Source of the DNA: Methanospirillum hungatei
Lineage (GTDB): Archaea > Halobacteriota > Methanomicrobia > Methanomicrobiales > Methanospirillaceae
Length of the DNA: 64,000 bases
NCBI RefSeq assembly: GCF_019263745.1
Contig: NZ_CP077107.1
Location: 1,736,001-1,800,000, forward strand
Direction of reading: 5' to 3'
Shown here one piece after another: positions 45,709-55,271 of the stretch. The notes under the pieces were generated by a model, which did not search any database, had not been told where the DNA came from, and saw only the letters and a list, made by a program, of their open reading frames with translations. The translations under genes were made by a program, and so were the position numbers. Each line of letters begins with the position of its first letter. The stretch's first letter is position 1.

Positions 45709-47658
45709 GTGACATCAGGACTGCACAATACCCTGAAATTTTGCCGGAAACGAAGACCACTTGAACTGACCATGCATACTCTATGGTTTGTCTGTGCCAT
45801 ATCCTCAATCATCGGCATATTTTTCATCCTGATTTTCCTGCTTTATGATGCAGTACCTGCCTTTCTGGATATCGGGCTTATTCCTTTTCTCACCGGAGAA
45901 CGATGGGATCCTGCCAGCGTCATTCCAAAATACGGACTTGTTCCACTTATTGTCGGAACATTGCTTGTTACCCTCGGGGCAATGATCTTTGCGGTTCCAT
46001 TTGGTATTGCCTGTGCCATTTATATTGCTGAACTTGCAAGCCCACGGATGAGAACTATTCTGAAACCAGCCATTGAACTTCTTGCTGGAATTCCTTCTGT
46101 AGTGTATGGTTTTTTCGGTCTTGTCATTCTGGTTAAATTTTTACAGGACATTCTTTCAGTCCCATCCGGAGAATCGGTTCTGGCAGGATCAATTCTGCTT
46201 GGGATCATGTCATTACCGACAATTATTAGTGTATCAGAAGATGCCATCAGTTCAGTTCCCCGGTACTTAAAAGAAGGATCTCTCGCTCTTGGTGCTACCC
46301 ATTGGCAGACTATTTCCCATGTAATTATTCCTGCTGCTCTATCCGGTATAACTGCAGCGATAATTCTTGGTATCGGCCGGGCGGTAGGTGAGACGATGGC
46401 AGTGATAATGGTTACCGGCAATGCAGCTATAATACCAGAACCAATCTGGAATATTCTCTCACCGGTGCGAACACTGACAGGGACACTTGGTATCGAGATG
46501 GGAGAAGTTGCTGTTGGATCACTTCATTATCATGCTTTATTTGGGGTCGCTGTTGTTTTACTTCTGATAACCCTGATTATCAACCTTTCAGCCCTGATGG
46601 TGATGAAACGGATAAAGAGTTCACAAACAGGAGGAGGTTCGAAAAAGGGACTGTTTTCAGATCTTATGATAAATGACCGGCTGTCCTGGATAACGCAGTA
46701 TACCCCCCTGGGATTAACAGCCCTTCTCGGGTTAGCCCTGCTCAGTATCGGAATGTGGTATGGAGCAGTATGTATTGTGCTTCTTTACATAATCGGAAGA
46801 CTGGTTGACAGATACTGTATCAGACAAACCATTCAGAAAATATGGTTTTCAATAATTGGTTTGATGATGGCAGTTGTAACACTCATTCTCATTTTTATCC
46901 TCTATGATATATTTTCAAACGGCCTTCCATATGTTACCCTTGATTTCCTGACACAGGCCCCACGAAATCTTGGACGTGGTGGAGGGATATATCCGGCCAT
47001 TATCGGGACATTCTATCTTGTGACCGGATCAATTCTCATTGCTTTGCCTCTTGGAATAGGGGCAGCCATATATCTGGTTGAATATACTAAAGAGAATATT
47101 CTCACACGGATTATCAGAACCGCTACAGATCTTCTAAATGGAACTCCTTCCATCGTATTTGGTCTGTTTGGGTTCACATTCCTTGTTCTGTTCCTTGGGT
47201 TTGGCATCTCCCTTATTGCGGGTATGGTAACCCTGGCCCTCATGGTTCTTCCAACAGTCATACGGACCACCGAAGAAGCCCTGAAAAGTGTTCCTGACAG
47301 TATCAGGGAGGGATCATATGCCCTTGGGGCAACGAAGTGGCAGACCGTTCGCAGGGTGGTCCTGCCTCCCTCTATTCCAGGAATTATTACCGGAGCAATT
47401 CTTTCAATTGGTCGGGCTGCCGGAGAGACTGCTCCAATCATGTTTACTGCAGTTGTGTTCATGCAACGCAGGCTTCCGGATTCATTTCTTGATCCGGTTA
47501 TGGCCCTTCCATACCATCTTTTTATCCTGGCAACCAATGTTCCGGGAGCCAGAAATAACCAGTACGCAACCGCAGTGGTTCTTTTAGTCCTCGTTATTTT
47601 GATTTATGGAGGGGCAATTGTCATCAGAAATCATTATGATAAAAAAGTCAGGTGGTAA
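45709..47658 (+). CDS. pstCA: Phosphate ABC transporter permease, PstC-PstA fusion
   Basis: A 649-aa membrane protein. Residues 1-305 correspond to PstC and 345-649 to PstA. Each half has the ABC permease EAA-type loop: EGSLALGATHWQTISHVIIPAALSG near residue 195 and EGSYALGATKWQTVRRVVLPPSIPG near 535. In most organisms these are two genes. Together they form the membrane channel for high-affinity phosphate uptake. Start is GTG 45709 with AAGGAG upstream. pstB follows after three bases. Confidence 0.92.
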   Translation: MTSGLHNTLKFCRKRRPLELTMHTLWFVCAISSIIGIFFILIFLLYDAVPAFLDIGLIPFLTGERWDPASVIPKYGLVPLIVGTLLVTLGAMIFAVPFGIACAIYIAELASPRMRTILKPAIELLAGIPSVVYGFFGLVILVKFLQDILSVPSGESVLAGSILLGIMSLPTIISVSEDAISSVPRYLKEGSLALGATHWQTISHVIIPAALSGITAAIILGIGRAVGETMAVIMVTGNAAIIPEPIWNILSPVRTLTGTLGIEMGEVAVGSLHYHALFGVAVVLLLITLIINLSALMVMKRIKSSQTGGGSKKGLFSDLMINDRLSWITQYTPLGLTALLGLALLSIGMWYGAVCIVLLYIIGRLVDRYCIRQTIQKIWFSIIGLMMAVVTLILIFILYDIFSNGLPYVTLDFLTQAPRNLGRGGGIYPAIIGTFYLVTGSILIALPLGIGAAIYLVEYTKENILTRIIRTATDLLNGTPSIVFGLFGFTFLVLFLGFGISLIAGMVTLALMVLPTVIRTTEEALKSVPDSIREGSYALGATKWQTVRRVVLPPSIPGIITGAILSIGRAAGETAPIMFTAVVFMQRRLPDSFLDPVMALPYHLFILATNVPGARNNQYATAVVLLVLVILIYGGAIVIRNHYDKKVRW

Positions 47659-47661
47659 CCA

Positions 47662-48423
47662 ATGAATGAAGAAATAATCATTGATGTGCAGAATTTAAAC
47701 CTCTGGTATGGCGAAACCCAGGCTCTGCGCAATGTAACCCTGCCAATAGCGAACAGAAAGGTCACCGCTCTGATTGGTCCCTCCGGATGTGGAAAATCCA
47801 CACTAATCCGGTGTTTTAACCGCATGAATGATCTGGTCTCCGATTGCCGGGTCACTGGAGACATCCTTTACCATGGACAAAATATCAACGGACCTGATGC
47901 TGATCCGGTAGATCTGAGAATAAAGATTGGGATGGTTTTCCAAAAGCCAAATCCCTTCCCAAAATCTATCTACGAGAATATTGCATATGGCCCACGGGTT
48001 CATGGCACCAGAAATAAAAAACAACTTGATGAAATAGTACATAATTGCCTTCGAAAAGCTGCATTGTGGGAAGAAGTAAAAGATCGGCTCCATGATTCTG
48101 CAATGAGTCTTTCCGGAGGTCAGCAACAACGGCTCTGTATCGCGAGAACCCTTGCAGTAAATCCGGAGATCATCCTGATGGATGAACCGTGTAGTGCCCT
48201 TGACCCGATAGCAACATCAAAGATCGAGGATCTGATTGATGATCTCAAACGTGAGTATTGTGTGATAATTGTCACCCACAGTATGTCCCAAGCCTCCCGC
48301 GTTTCAGATTATACGGCATTTATGTACTTAGGTGACCTCATTGAGTTTGGTGAAACCAGGCAGATATTTGAGAATCCACATAAAGAATTGACTGAGAACT
48401 ATATCACCGGAAGATTCGGATGA
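47662..48423 (+). CDS. pstB: Phosphate ABC transporter ATP-binding protein
   Basis: A 253-aa ABC ATPase: Walker A GPSGCGKS near residue 39, Q-loop VFQKPNPFP near 93 (the PstB-typical KPNPFP), signature [13 protein letters not shown] near 150, Walker B ILMDEP, and [13 protein letters not shown]. It powers phosphate import through the fused permease. The stop overlaps the phoU start as ATGA. Confidence 0.96.
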   Translation: MNEEIIIDVQNLNLWYGETQALRNVTLPIANRKVTALIGPSGCGKSTLIRCFNRMNDLVSDCRVTGDILYHGQNINGPDADPVDLRIKIGMVFQKPNPFPKSIYENIAYGPRVHGTRNKKQLDEIVHNCLRKAALWEEVKDRLHDSAMSLSGGQQQRLCIARTLAVNPEIILMDEPCSALDPIATSKIEDLIDDLKREYCVIIVTHSMSQASRVSDYTAFMYLGDLIEFGETRQIFENPHKELTENYITGRFG

Positions 48424-49076
48424 CCATGACAGATAAGATTCGAACTGAACTTTTGCAGATCCATGAGGAAGCATGTAATCTTGGGAAATTTGCAATAACC
48501 ATGCTTCAGGACAGCATTGATGCCTTCGAACGTGCAGATGCAGACCTGGCACAGGATGTTTGTGAACGTAAAATAGAACTCAAAAAACGATTCATTGCGG
48601 TTGAAGAAGCAATGTTCAGATACCTGGCTTTATACCAGCCGGTTGCACGTGACATGAGGGAAATTGTAGCGTCACTTCGCATCATATATAATTTTGAACG
48701 GATCGGGCGGATGGGCTATGATATCGGGGACACAATCAAGGTCCTCTCCCAATGCTGCGGTCTTGCTGATCCTGATAAACTCATTATCGTCGGTAGAAAA
48801 GTTCTTGCAATGATCGAAGATGCAATGGATGCATTTACTGACCGTGAAGTATCCCGTATCAGGAATATGCGAGAGCGGGATTCTGAGATTGACCGGCTTT
48901 ATTGCGAAGTAATGAGGGATCTTATCAAAAGAATGGAGACAGATAAAGACCATGTCTCAATACTGGCAAGATATGTCATTATCGACCGGTACCTGGAGCG
49001 GTGTGGTGACCAGGCATGTAATATTGCTGAGATGACCACCTACATGGTAACAGGTGAACGCATCGAGATAATCTGA
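48420..49076 (+). CDS. phoU: Phosphate-specific transport regulator PhoU
   Basis: A 218-aa all-helical protein with two PhoU repeats; the metal-binding patterns appear as [16 protein letters not shown] near residue 85 and [22 protein letters not shown] near 185. PhoU tunes Pst activity and phosphate signalling. No PhoR/PhoB pair is nearby, so in this organism it probably acts on the transporter itself. Confidence 0.95.
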   Translation: MTMTDKIRTELLQIHEEACNLGKFAITMLQDSIDAFERADADLAQDVCERKIELKKRFIAVEEAMFRYLALYQPVARDMREIVASLRIIYNFERIGRMGYDIGDTIKVLSQCCGLADPDKLIIVGRKVLAMIEDAMDAFTDREVSRIRNMRERDSEIDRLYCEVMRDLIKRMETDKDHVSILARYVIIDRYLERCGDQACNIAEMTTYMVTGERIEII

Positions 49077-49308
49077 TCTTTCCTCTTCCCGTTTCTTCTT
49101 CTTTTTAACCATTTTTTCCGGAATTATTCTAAAAGGATACCGTTTTACCTGAGAATTATTACAGGATTTCACTCAATGCAGGTTGCAACTACTGACCTTG
49201 TCAAAATCCCCAATCTGATGTGAACACAGAATCTGCTGTCAGAATACAGAAAAGAAGGCCATCAGAAAGATATGATACAAACAGCGGGAGAAAAAAGAAA
49301 AAAAGGGT

Positions 49309-50214
49309 TTACCGGGTAAGGGGAACAAAGCCTTCATCAATTACAACTTCTTGTCCTTCCGGACTGTCGATGAATGCAATAAACTCAGCAATAAGACCAG
49401 ATGGTTCCCCATTTGTCAGGAAATTCAGTGGCCGTGCAATCGGATATGATTTATCCTTTACCGATTCAATAGAGGGTATTACAGACGTACCATCAACGAG
49501 GATTGGCACAGCATGGATAGTTTCGTCGATATATCCAAGACCAACGTACCCGATTGCTGCAGGAGTCTGTGCAACACTTTGTTTTACTGCACCATTTGAG
49601 TTCTTTTCAAGTTGGGTCTGAATAAAATCTTCTTTATTCATGACCTTCTCATGGAAGAATTCTCTGGTTCCGGATGCACTATCACGACCAATTACAACGA
49701 TGTTTGCATCAATGCCCCCGACTTCTTTCCAATTGGTAATATTTCCATTATAAATGGCTTTTACCTGATCAAGGGTAAGTGAAGCAATTGGGTTTGTTTT
49801 GTGAGTAATGATTGCAATACCGTCGATGGCAATTTGATGCTCAACCAGTTCCGGGTATTTTTCTTTCTCTTCGCTCTTCAAATCACGGGAAGCCATTCCA
49901 ATCATGGCAGTACCTGATCCGGCTGATTGGACACCGACTCCTGAGCCTCCACCATTCACCTGTACATCAACACCAGGATGAGTATCCATGTAGAGTTCTG
50001 CTGCCTGGGCTGCGACCGGAAGCACAGTTGTTGAACCGGTAATCGTAAGTACACCGGATTCCGGTATCTGTGCCTGTTTCAATGGATTTTCACTGCTTCC
50101 CTCAGGAGTAGAAGATTTGGATTCATTTGTTCCGATACATCCGCAGAGGAGTACAGCTCCAATAAAGAGCCCAATTATAATTATACCTGATAGCGTTATC
50201 TTGTTCTGCCTCAT
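49309..50214 (-). CDS. pstS: Phosphate-binding lipoprotein PstS
   Basis: A 301-aa extracytoplasmic binding protein. The lipobox LLCGCIG near residue 26 marks a lipid anchor. GVLTITGSTTVLPVA near 55, GGSGVGVQSAGSGTAMIGMASRDL near 90 and GRDSASGTREFF near 175 are the phosphate-binding loops. It is encoded convergently to phoU on the opposite strand rather than ahead of pstC, so it has its own promoter, with the inverted repeat at 50293-50312 upstream. Confidence 0.95.
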   Translation of the reverse strand: MRQNKITLSGIIIIGLFIGAVLLCGCIGTNESKSSTPEGSSENPLKQAQIPESGVLTITGSTTVLPVAAQAAELYMDTHPGVDVQVNGGGSGVGVQSAGSGTAMIGMASRDLKSEEKEKYPELVEHQIAIDGIAIITHKTNPIASLTLDQVKAIYNGNITNWKEVGGIDANIVVIGRDSASGTREFFHEKVMNKEDFIQTQLEKNSNGAVKQSVAQTPAAIGYVGLGYIDETIHAVPILVDGTSVIPSIESVKDKSYPIARPLNFLTNGEPSGLIAEFIAFIDSPEGQEVVIDEGFVPLTR

Positions 50215-50292
50215 AGCATCTCACGCATCAAAACCTATAATGGACCTAGATAATAAGCAGATTGCCTCCAGAGAATATAGAGATATCAGACT

Positions 50293-50312
50293 TCTCTATA
50301 TGTACATAGAGA
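50293..50312. promoter_or_regulatory. Inverted repeat operator candidate between pstS and dedA
   Basis: TCTCTAT-ATGTAC-ATAGAGA: seven-base perfect arms around six bases that are themselves palindromic. A related half (GAATATAGAGAT, 50273-50284) lies next to it. The site is about 80-100 bases upstream of pstS and 90 upstream of dedA. It is a candidate binding site for a phosphate-responsive regulator. Confidence 0.45.
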
Positions 50313-50401
50313 GGGCTCCATCAACCAATGACCATACCAATAACTGCCATTACTATCAATGGGAAACCCTATTGCTCTGGAGAGGGAACATTTCCGGATA
50401 C

Positions 50402-51112
50402 ATGGATTTTACCATTTTTGATCTTATTCTTCATATTGACTCATCTCTTGAACAGATGGCCGGAGAATTAGGGCCTCTTATCTATGGTGTACTGTTTCTC
50501 ATCATCTTCTGTGAGACCGGTTTTGTCATAACCCCATTTTTGCCTGGAGATTCTCTTCTTTTTGTCAGTGGTGCACTTGCAGGAAGCGGAGTGCTCAATA
50601 TCTGGGTATTACTTCTCATCATTGGATCTGCTGCTGTAATAGGAGATACCGTAAATTTCTGGATAGGAAGGTATGCCGGATGCAAAATTATGGAAGGTCG
50701 CCTTGCTGCATTCATTCATAAAGAATGACTCATAAAAACCCATCACTATTTTGAGACATATGGAGGCATTACCATTGTTATCGCACGGTTTGTCCCAATT
50801 GTCAGAACCTTTGCCCCCTTCCTTGCCGGAATAGGAACGATGAACTATCGCTGGTTTTTATTTTATAACGTTTTTGGGGCAGTCCTATGGACCGGGGGAC
50901 TTGTAGGGGGAGGATTTCTGATTGGCAATATTCCGATCATCCAGGACAATGTCTCGATGCTCATGTGGCTGGTATTAGGTATCTGTATCTTTTCAATTGC
51001 TATGGTTTTAAAAGCAGTAATCAGTGCATTCGTATTCAAGAAAGAAAAACCCAGAGATACAGAACAGAATCAGGCATTAGAATATTGCATGACGATTGAA
51101 TCGAAAAAATAA
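50402..51112 (+). pseudogene. DedA family membrane protein interrupted by an in-frame TGA
   Basis: Codons 1-108 encode the first half of DedA (CETGFVITPFLPGDSLLFVSGALAG, then GDTVNFWIGRYAG). They are followed by TGA at 50726-50728. The same frame continues without shift through LIKTHHYFETYGG, IARFVPIVRTFAPFLAGIG and the last helices to 51112. All conserved DedA motifs are present, so one nonsense codon is the only lesion. DedA proteins are lipid or ion-linked membrane transporters. The choices are a fresh pseudogene, a sequencing error or readthrough. A separate product from ATG 50840 is unlikely to be functional. Confidence 0.85.
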
Positions 51113-51232
51113 CGATACATATCCCTATTTTATAAGATAAAGGATCTGTGTAAGGATCAAAGAAGAGAAATACGGTTCATCATATATCATATACCTGATT
51201 ACCGCCTGGGTGATCCTCCCTGGAGGATTTTC

Positions 51233-53125
51233 ATGAAATGTTCATATAAAAATTCAGAAGATCCGGGATTTAGCAGATATACGGCAGAAACAATGCTCCC
51301 ACTCATGAGCCAGCTGGAGCAGGAATTATCAGGGGTCAGGTCATCAGACGATATTGAATATGTACACCGGGCCCGGGTTGCAACCCGGCGGCTCCGGGCA
51401 TGTTTCACCATTTTTTCATCCAGTCTTCCCAGTGCCCATGCAAAACGATGGAGAAAAAAGATAAGAAACCTCACAAAGGCACTCGGGGAAGCACGGGATC
51501 TTGATGTTCAGATAACTTTTGTTCATGAATATTTTGAAAAAAGGGTCACAGATTCAAGGAATGAACCTCTTTTCTTTCACTATCACGAGGAAGAATTCCG
51601 GGTTCTGACTGATACAACATATCCAAACCAGGAAGAATCAGTTGAATGCCATCCATGTGAGAGGAAACCAGGAGTATGGCCTTACGCTGAAACAATAGAT
51701 CATATAAGACCTGGTCTTGAATGTCTCCTCTTCAGGCTTGTTCAAAGGCGACTTATGATACAACCGGATGTCGTGAAAGTTGTAAATACGCTTGAAAAAT
51801 CCGGGGATCTCGAAGCGATAGCAACCTGCCTTCATGAGCAAAAAATCAAAGCAGAACTGGCTGATACCGGAGAAAACTCACACTATGCATATGAGCAGGC
51901 GTTCCTTCACATTATGACCGCTATGCAGGATCTTTTCTGGTATGAACCCTGGCTTTCTGACCCGGACATGATCCACAGACACCATGAAATGCGTATTGCT
52001 GCCAAAAGACTTCGCTATACGCTTGAATCATTTTCGGGTCTCTTCGAATGCGGGTTAAAATCTGAAATTAAAATGTTTAAATCTTTGCAGGACGTGCTTG
52101 GGGATATGCATGACTGCGACGTATGGATTGAAAAAATACCTTATTTCATCAAAGATGAAAAAGAAAGGGCATTGGATTATTTTGGAAATCCGGATTTTTT
52201 TTCCTGGTTGGAACCAGGTTTTTTAGACCTTCTTGAGAATCGGAAAAAGAAACGTACAGAACTATTCAGAGAACTCCAAAACCTATGGAATTCAATGAAG
52301 GAAGAGGGATTCTGGATTCGGCTTGAAGAGAAGATATCTATTCCGGTACAGTATTCCTTTCAGGAGCAATGTGAGCAGGATCCAAAAGGACCGGTAAAGA
52401 TTGCTCTTATTTCAGATGTTCATGCAAATCTACCCGCTCTTGAAGCGGTTCTTTTCGATGCAAAAGAGCGGGGAGCATCAGCAGTCTTCAATGCAGGAGA
52501 TAGTATTGGATATGGAGCATTTCCTGATGAAGTAATGACCCTGCTCCGGTCTTCTCATGTCTTATCAGTAATCGGAAATTACGATCGTTCGGTTCTTTCA
52601 AAAAAATGGAAAACCGGGAGACCTAAGTCACGGGATAAACAGATTGCAATGAGATATGCTTATCATCATCTCTCTCGGGAAAACCGGGCATATCTGGCAG
52701 CCCTCCCCCGTCAACACAGATTCCGGGTAAGAGGTACATCCATTTTGGTCACACATGGCAGTCCAGGTTCACTCAATGAATACCTGGTCCAGGAGACACC
52801 AGAGACAAGATTTCGGGAAATTGCGCAAAAATCAAAGGCTGATATTATCGTAACCGGCCATGCACACATACCGTCTATCAGACAGGTAGATGGAGTCTGG
52901 TTTGTAAACTGTGGTAGTGTCGGAAGAACAGAAGATGGCGATCCCCGGGCATGCTATGCCCTTCTCAGCCTTGATCCATTTTCCATAGTTCATGTCCGGG
53001 TTTCATATGACATTTCAAGAGCCATAGATGCATTGCGAAAAAGGCATCTCCCTGATTCATTCCGCCGGATCATTTCAGAGGGAAAGCCCCTTGATGTGGT
53101 CTCTGAACCGGAGGATTCTCTCTGA
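51233..53125 (+). CDS. CHAD domain-metallophosphoesterase fusion
   Basis: A 630-aa protein. Residues about 15-345 form a CHAD domain with its conserved His/Arg/Lys helices (YVHRARVATRRLRACF near 43, HHEMRIAAKRLRYTLESF near 250, LGDMHDCDVW near 290). CHAD domains bind polyphosphate. Residues 385-600 form a YfcE/MJ0936-type phosphoesterase: ISDVHAN, NAGDSIGYG, GNYDRS, THGSPGS, TGHAHIP. GGAGG lies 5 bases before ATG 51233. The stop overlaps the HD gene start by one base. It is probably a polyphosphate-associated phosphatase. Confidence 0.88.
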   Translation: MKCSYKNSEDPGFSRYTAETMLPLMSQLEQELSGVRSSDDIEYVHRARVATRRLRACFTIFSSSLPSAHAKRWRKKIRNLTKALGEARDLDVQITFVHEYFEKRVTDSRNEPLFFHYHEEEFRVLTDTTYPNQEESVECHPCERKPGVWPYAETIDHIRPGLECLLFRLVQRRLMIQPDVVKVVNTLEKSGDLEAIATCLHEQKIKAELADTGENSHYAYEQAFLHIMTAMQDLFWYEPWLSDPDMIHRHHEMRIAAKRLRYTLESFSGLFECGLKSEIKMFKSLQDVLGDMHDCDVWIEKIPYFIKDEKERALDYFGNPDFFSWLEPGFLDLLENRKKKRTELFRELQNLWNSMKEEGFWIRLEEKISIPVQYSFQEQCEQDPKGPVKIALISDVHANLPALEAVLFDAKERGASAVFNAGDSIGYGAFPDEVMTLLRSSHVLSVIGNYDRSVLSKKWKTGRPKSRDKQIAMRYAYHHLSRENRAYLAALPRQHRFRVRGTSILVTHGSPGSLNEYLVQETPETRFREIAQKSKADIIVTGHAHIPSIRQVDGVWFVNCGSVGRTEDGDPRACYALLSLDPFSIVHVRVSYDISRAIDALRKRHLPDSFRRIISEGKPLDVVSEPEDSL

Positions 53126-53706
53126 TGGAAAAGACCATATGGCCGGTTATCATTGGATATGCAGACAGATTTGATCCTGATCCTGGTCATGCCAGGGAGG
53201 TGTGCAGACTCTCTGCTCTGTTATTTAAGGCTCTTGGTGAACTCCACACATACGAGAAAAAAGAACGTGACATCTTAAAATCTGCCGCTTTACTACACGA
53301 TATTGGATGGAGTCGGCCTCAGATAGCCCATCACAAAGCATCACGAGACATCATCCTGGCAGATAGGACTATCCCATTTAGTAACAGGGAAAGAAAAATG
53401 GTTTCATTAATCGCCCGATATCATAGGAAAACCAGCCCAAAGCCGGATCATGCAGTGTTCCGTGATCTTGATGGTGCAGATCAACAGATAGTGATATTTT
53501 GCTCTGGGATACTTCGGATCGCAGACAGTCTTGACCGGGCACACCAAAATGCAGTATCTGATCTTACCTGCACTATCGGTGATGATGAACTTATTATTTC
53601 CATAACATGCAGACATCCATCTCTCATTGATATCGCTGTTTTTTCTGAGAAGAGCCAGCTTTTGGAAACTACCATAAACCGCAGGATTTCCCTTATATGC
53701 ACCTGA
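53125..53706 (+). CDS. HD domain phosphohydrolase
   Basis: A 193-aa protein. The HD motif is SAALLHDIGW near residue 55, with H in DPDPGHAREV upstream and ARYHRK plus RIADSLDRAHQ downstream. It closely resembles the C-terminal HD domain of the Ppx protein encoded next (HAAYLHDVGQ, ARYHRKK, MAENLDRSH), so it is probably a stand-alone relative acting on nucleotides or polyphosphate. It overlaps the upstream gene by one base and ppx by ten. Confidence 0.85.
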   Translation: MEKTIWPVIIGYADRFDPDPGHAREVCRLSALLFKALGELHTYEKKERDILKSAALLHDIGWSRPQIAHHKASRDIILADRTIPFSNRERKMVSLIARYHRKTSPKPDHAVFRDLDGADQQIVIFCSGILRIADSLDRAHQNAVSDLTCTIGDDELIISITCRHPSLIDIAVFSEKSQLLETTINRRISLICT

Positions 53707-55265
53707 AAAAACCTCGAGTTGTTGGATTTATTGATCTTGGCACAAATTCGGTACGACTGTTGGTGGTCAGGTTAAACACGAATGGTTCGTACACTCTCCT
53801 CACTCAGCAAAAAGAAGTGATCCGACTTGGAGAAGGGGAATATCCGGCTAATCGTCTGACCATTACTGCGATTGAACGGGCAATCAGTGTTATTACAAAA
53901 CTGATTGAACTGGCAAAAAGCCGGGGGGTAGAAGAGTTTGTCGCCGTTGCAACATCTGCAGCACGTGAAGCAGAAAACGGAGAAGAACTCTGCCTCCATA
54001 TTGAAGACCTAACAGGAATCAGAATTCACATCATCTCCGGAACAGAAGAAGCACGTCTTATCTGGCTGGGAGTATCCAGTGGGATTGATATTCGCGATGA
54101 GAAAGCACTTTTCATCGACATTGGTGGAGGATCTACCGAGATAATCGTCGGTGATCAGCATGAACCGAGTATCCTTCGCAGCCTGAAACTTGGAGCCATA
54201 CGAACAACAGGAACTCTCATAAACCCAGAAAAAGATGGAAAAATCTCACCAGATACCCTGAAACAGGTTCGGCGTCATATCGAACATGAGATTGTCCACA
54301 TTGCAAAACAGATCCGGGTTTTATCTGTAACAAGAGCCTTTGGAAGTTCTGGTACCATTCTTGCACTTGAAACCATTGCCAGTTCATATAAACCATTTCA
54401 GAGTACTCATGTTTCTGGTTTTTTGGGAACCGATGAACTCGAAGCGATCATATCATATTTATCTGGTCTTCCCCTGGAGGCTAGAAAAAACGTTCAGGGG
54501 TTAAATCCTGAACGGGCCGATATCATCGTTGCTGGAGCATTAATCCTTCATGAAATACTAAAGGCAACAAAAGTTTCTGGAATATTCGTATCAAACCGAT
54601 CTCTTCGTGACGGTCTTCTGGTGGATTATATCTCCCGGATTCCAGAATTTCCTCATGCAGAACAGGTATCCATAAGGGAACGTTCTGTCAGGCATCTTGG
54701 AAAGTTATGTCATATCGACGAAAAACATGCGGCCCACATTGTCAAATTATCACTCCAACTCTACCACTCCGCAATTCGGTCAAAATTATTCAAATATCAG
54801 GAAGAATCTGAAGAATTACTGACACATGCAGCATACCTGCATGATGTAGGACAATTTATCTCCTTTTCTAATCATCATCAGCATTCATTTTATCTCATAA
54901 CTGAGGTTCCGCTATTGGGCTTTAATCAATATGAGGTGCTCATGATTGGCCTTGTTGCCAGATATCACCGAAAAAAACTACCACGAAGCCGTGATGTTCC
55001 ATTTCAGGAACTTGGACGAACAGAGCGAAGAACAGTCAGAATATTGTCACTTCTTTTACGGATGGCTGAAAATCTGGACAGAAGTCATAACTGCCGAATA
55101 GAGAAAGCAGAGTTTTCACGAGATAAGGAGAGTATTGTATTATCGATCTCCTGTATATCGGACTGTTCACTCGAATTTTGGGCGATAGAATCTGAAAAAG
55201 ATACTTTTTTCAGAACATTTAGATTACCCCTACATATTGAGTATATTCCTTTGGATCATAAATAA
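53697..55265 (+). CDS. ppx: Exopolyphosphatase/pppGpp phosphatase with HD domain
   Basis: A 522-aa protein. The N-terminal Ppx/GppA ASKHA domain has FIDLGTNSVRLLV near residue 12, ATSAAREAENG near 85, FIDIGGGSTEIIV near 142 and AFGSSGTI near 220. The C-terminal HD domain has HAAYLHDVGQFI near 380 and RYHRKK near 425. It hydrolyses terminal phosphate from polyphosphate chains or a related nucleotide. Coupled to the HD and CHAD genes, polyphosphate is the more likely substrate. Confidence 0.92.
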   Translation: MHLKKPRVVGFIDLGTNSVRLLVVRLNTNGSYTLLTQQKEVIRLGEGEYPANRLTITAIERAISVITKLIELAKSRGVEEFVAVATSAAREAENGEELCLHIEDLTGIRIHIISGTEEARLIWLGVSSGIDIRDEKALFIDIGGGSTEIIVGDQHEPSILRSLKLGAIRTTGTLINPEKDGKISPDTLKQVRRHIEHEIVHIAKQIRVLSVTRAFGSSGTILALETIASSYKPFQSTHVSGFLGTDELEAIISYLSGLPLEARKNVQGLNPERADIIVAGALILHEILKATKVSGIFVSNRSLRDGLLVDYISRIPEFPHAEQVSIRERSVRHLGKLCHIDEKHAAHIVKLSLQLYHSAIRSKLFKYQEESEELLTHAAYLHDVGQFISFSNHHQHSFYLITEVPLLGFNQYEVLMIGLVARYHRKKLPRSRDVPFQELGRTERRTVRILSLLLRMAENLDRSHNCRIEKAEFSRDKESIVLSISCISDCSLEFWAIESEKDTFFRTFRLPLHIEYIPLDHK

Positions 55266-55271
55266 TTGAGA

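Noticed and set aside
50840-51112. Independent 90-aa membrane protein
   Set aside because: It is the in-frame continuation of dedA after a TGA and lacks a ribosome-binding site of its own.
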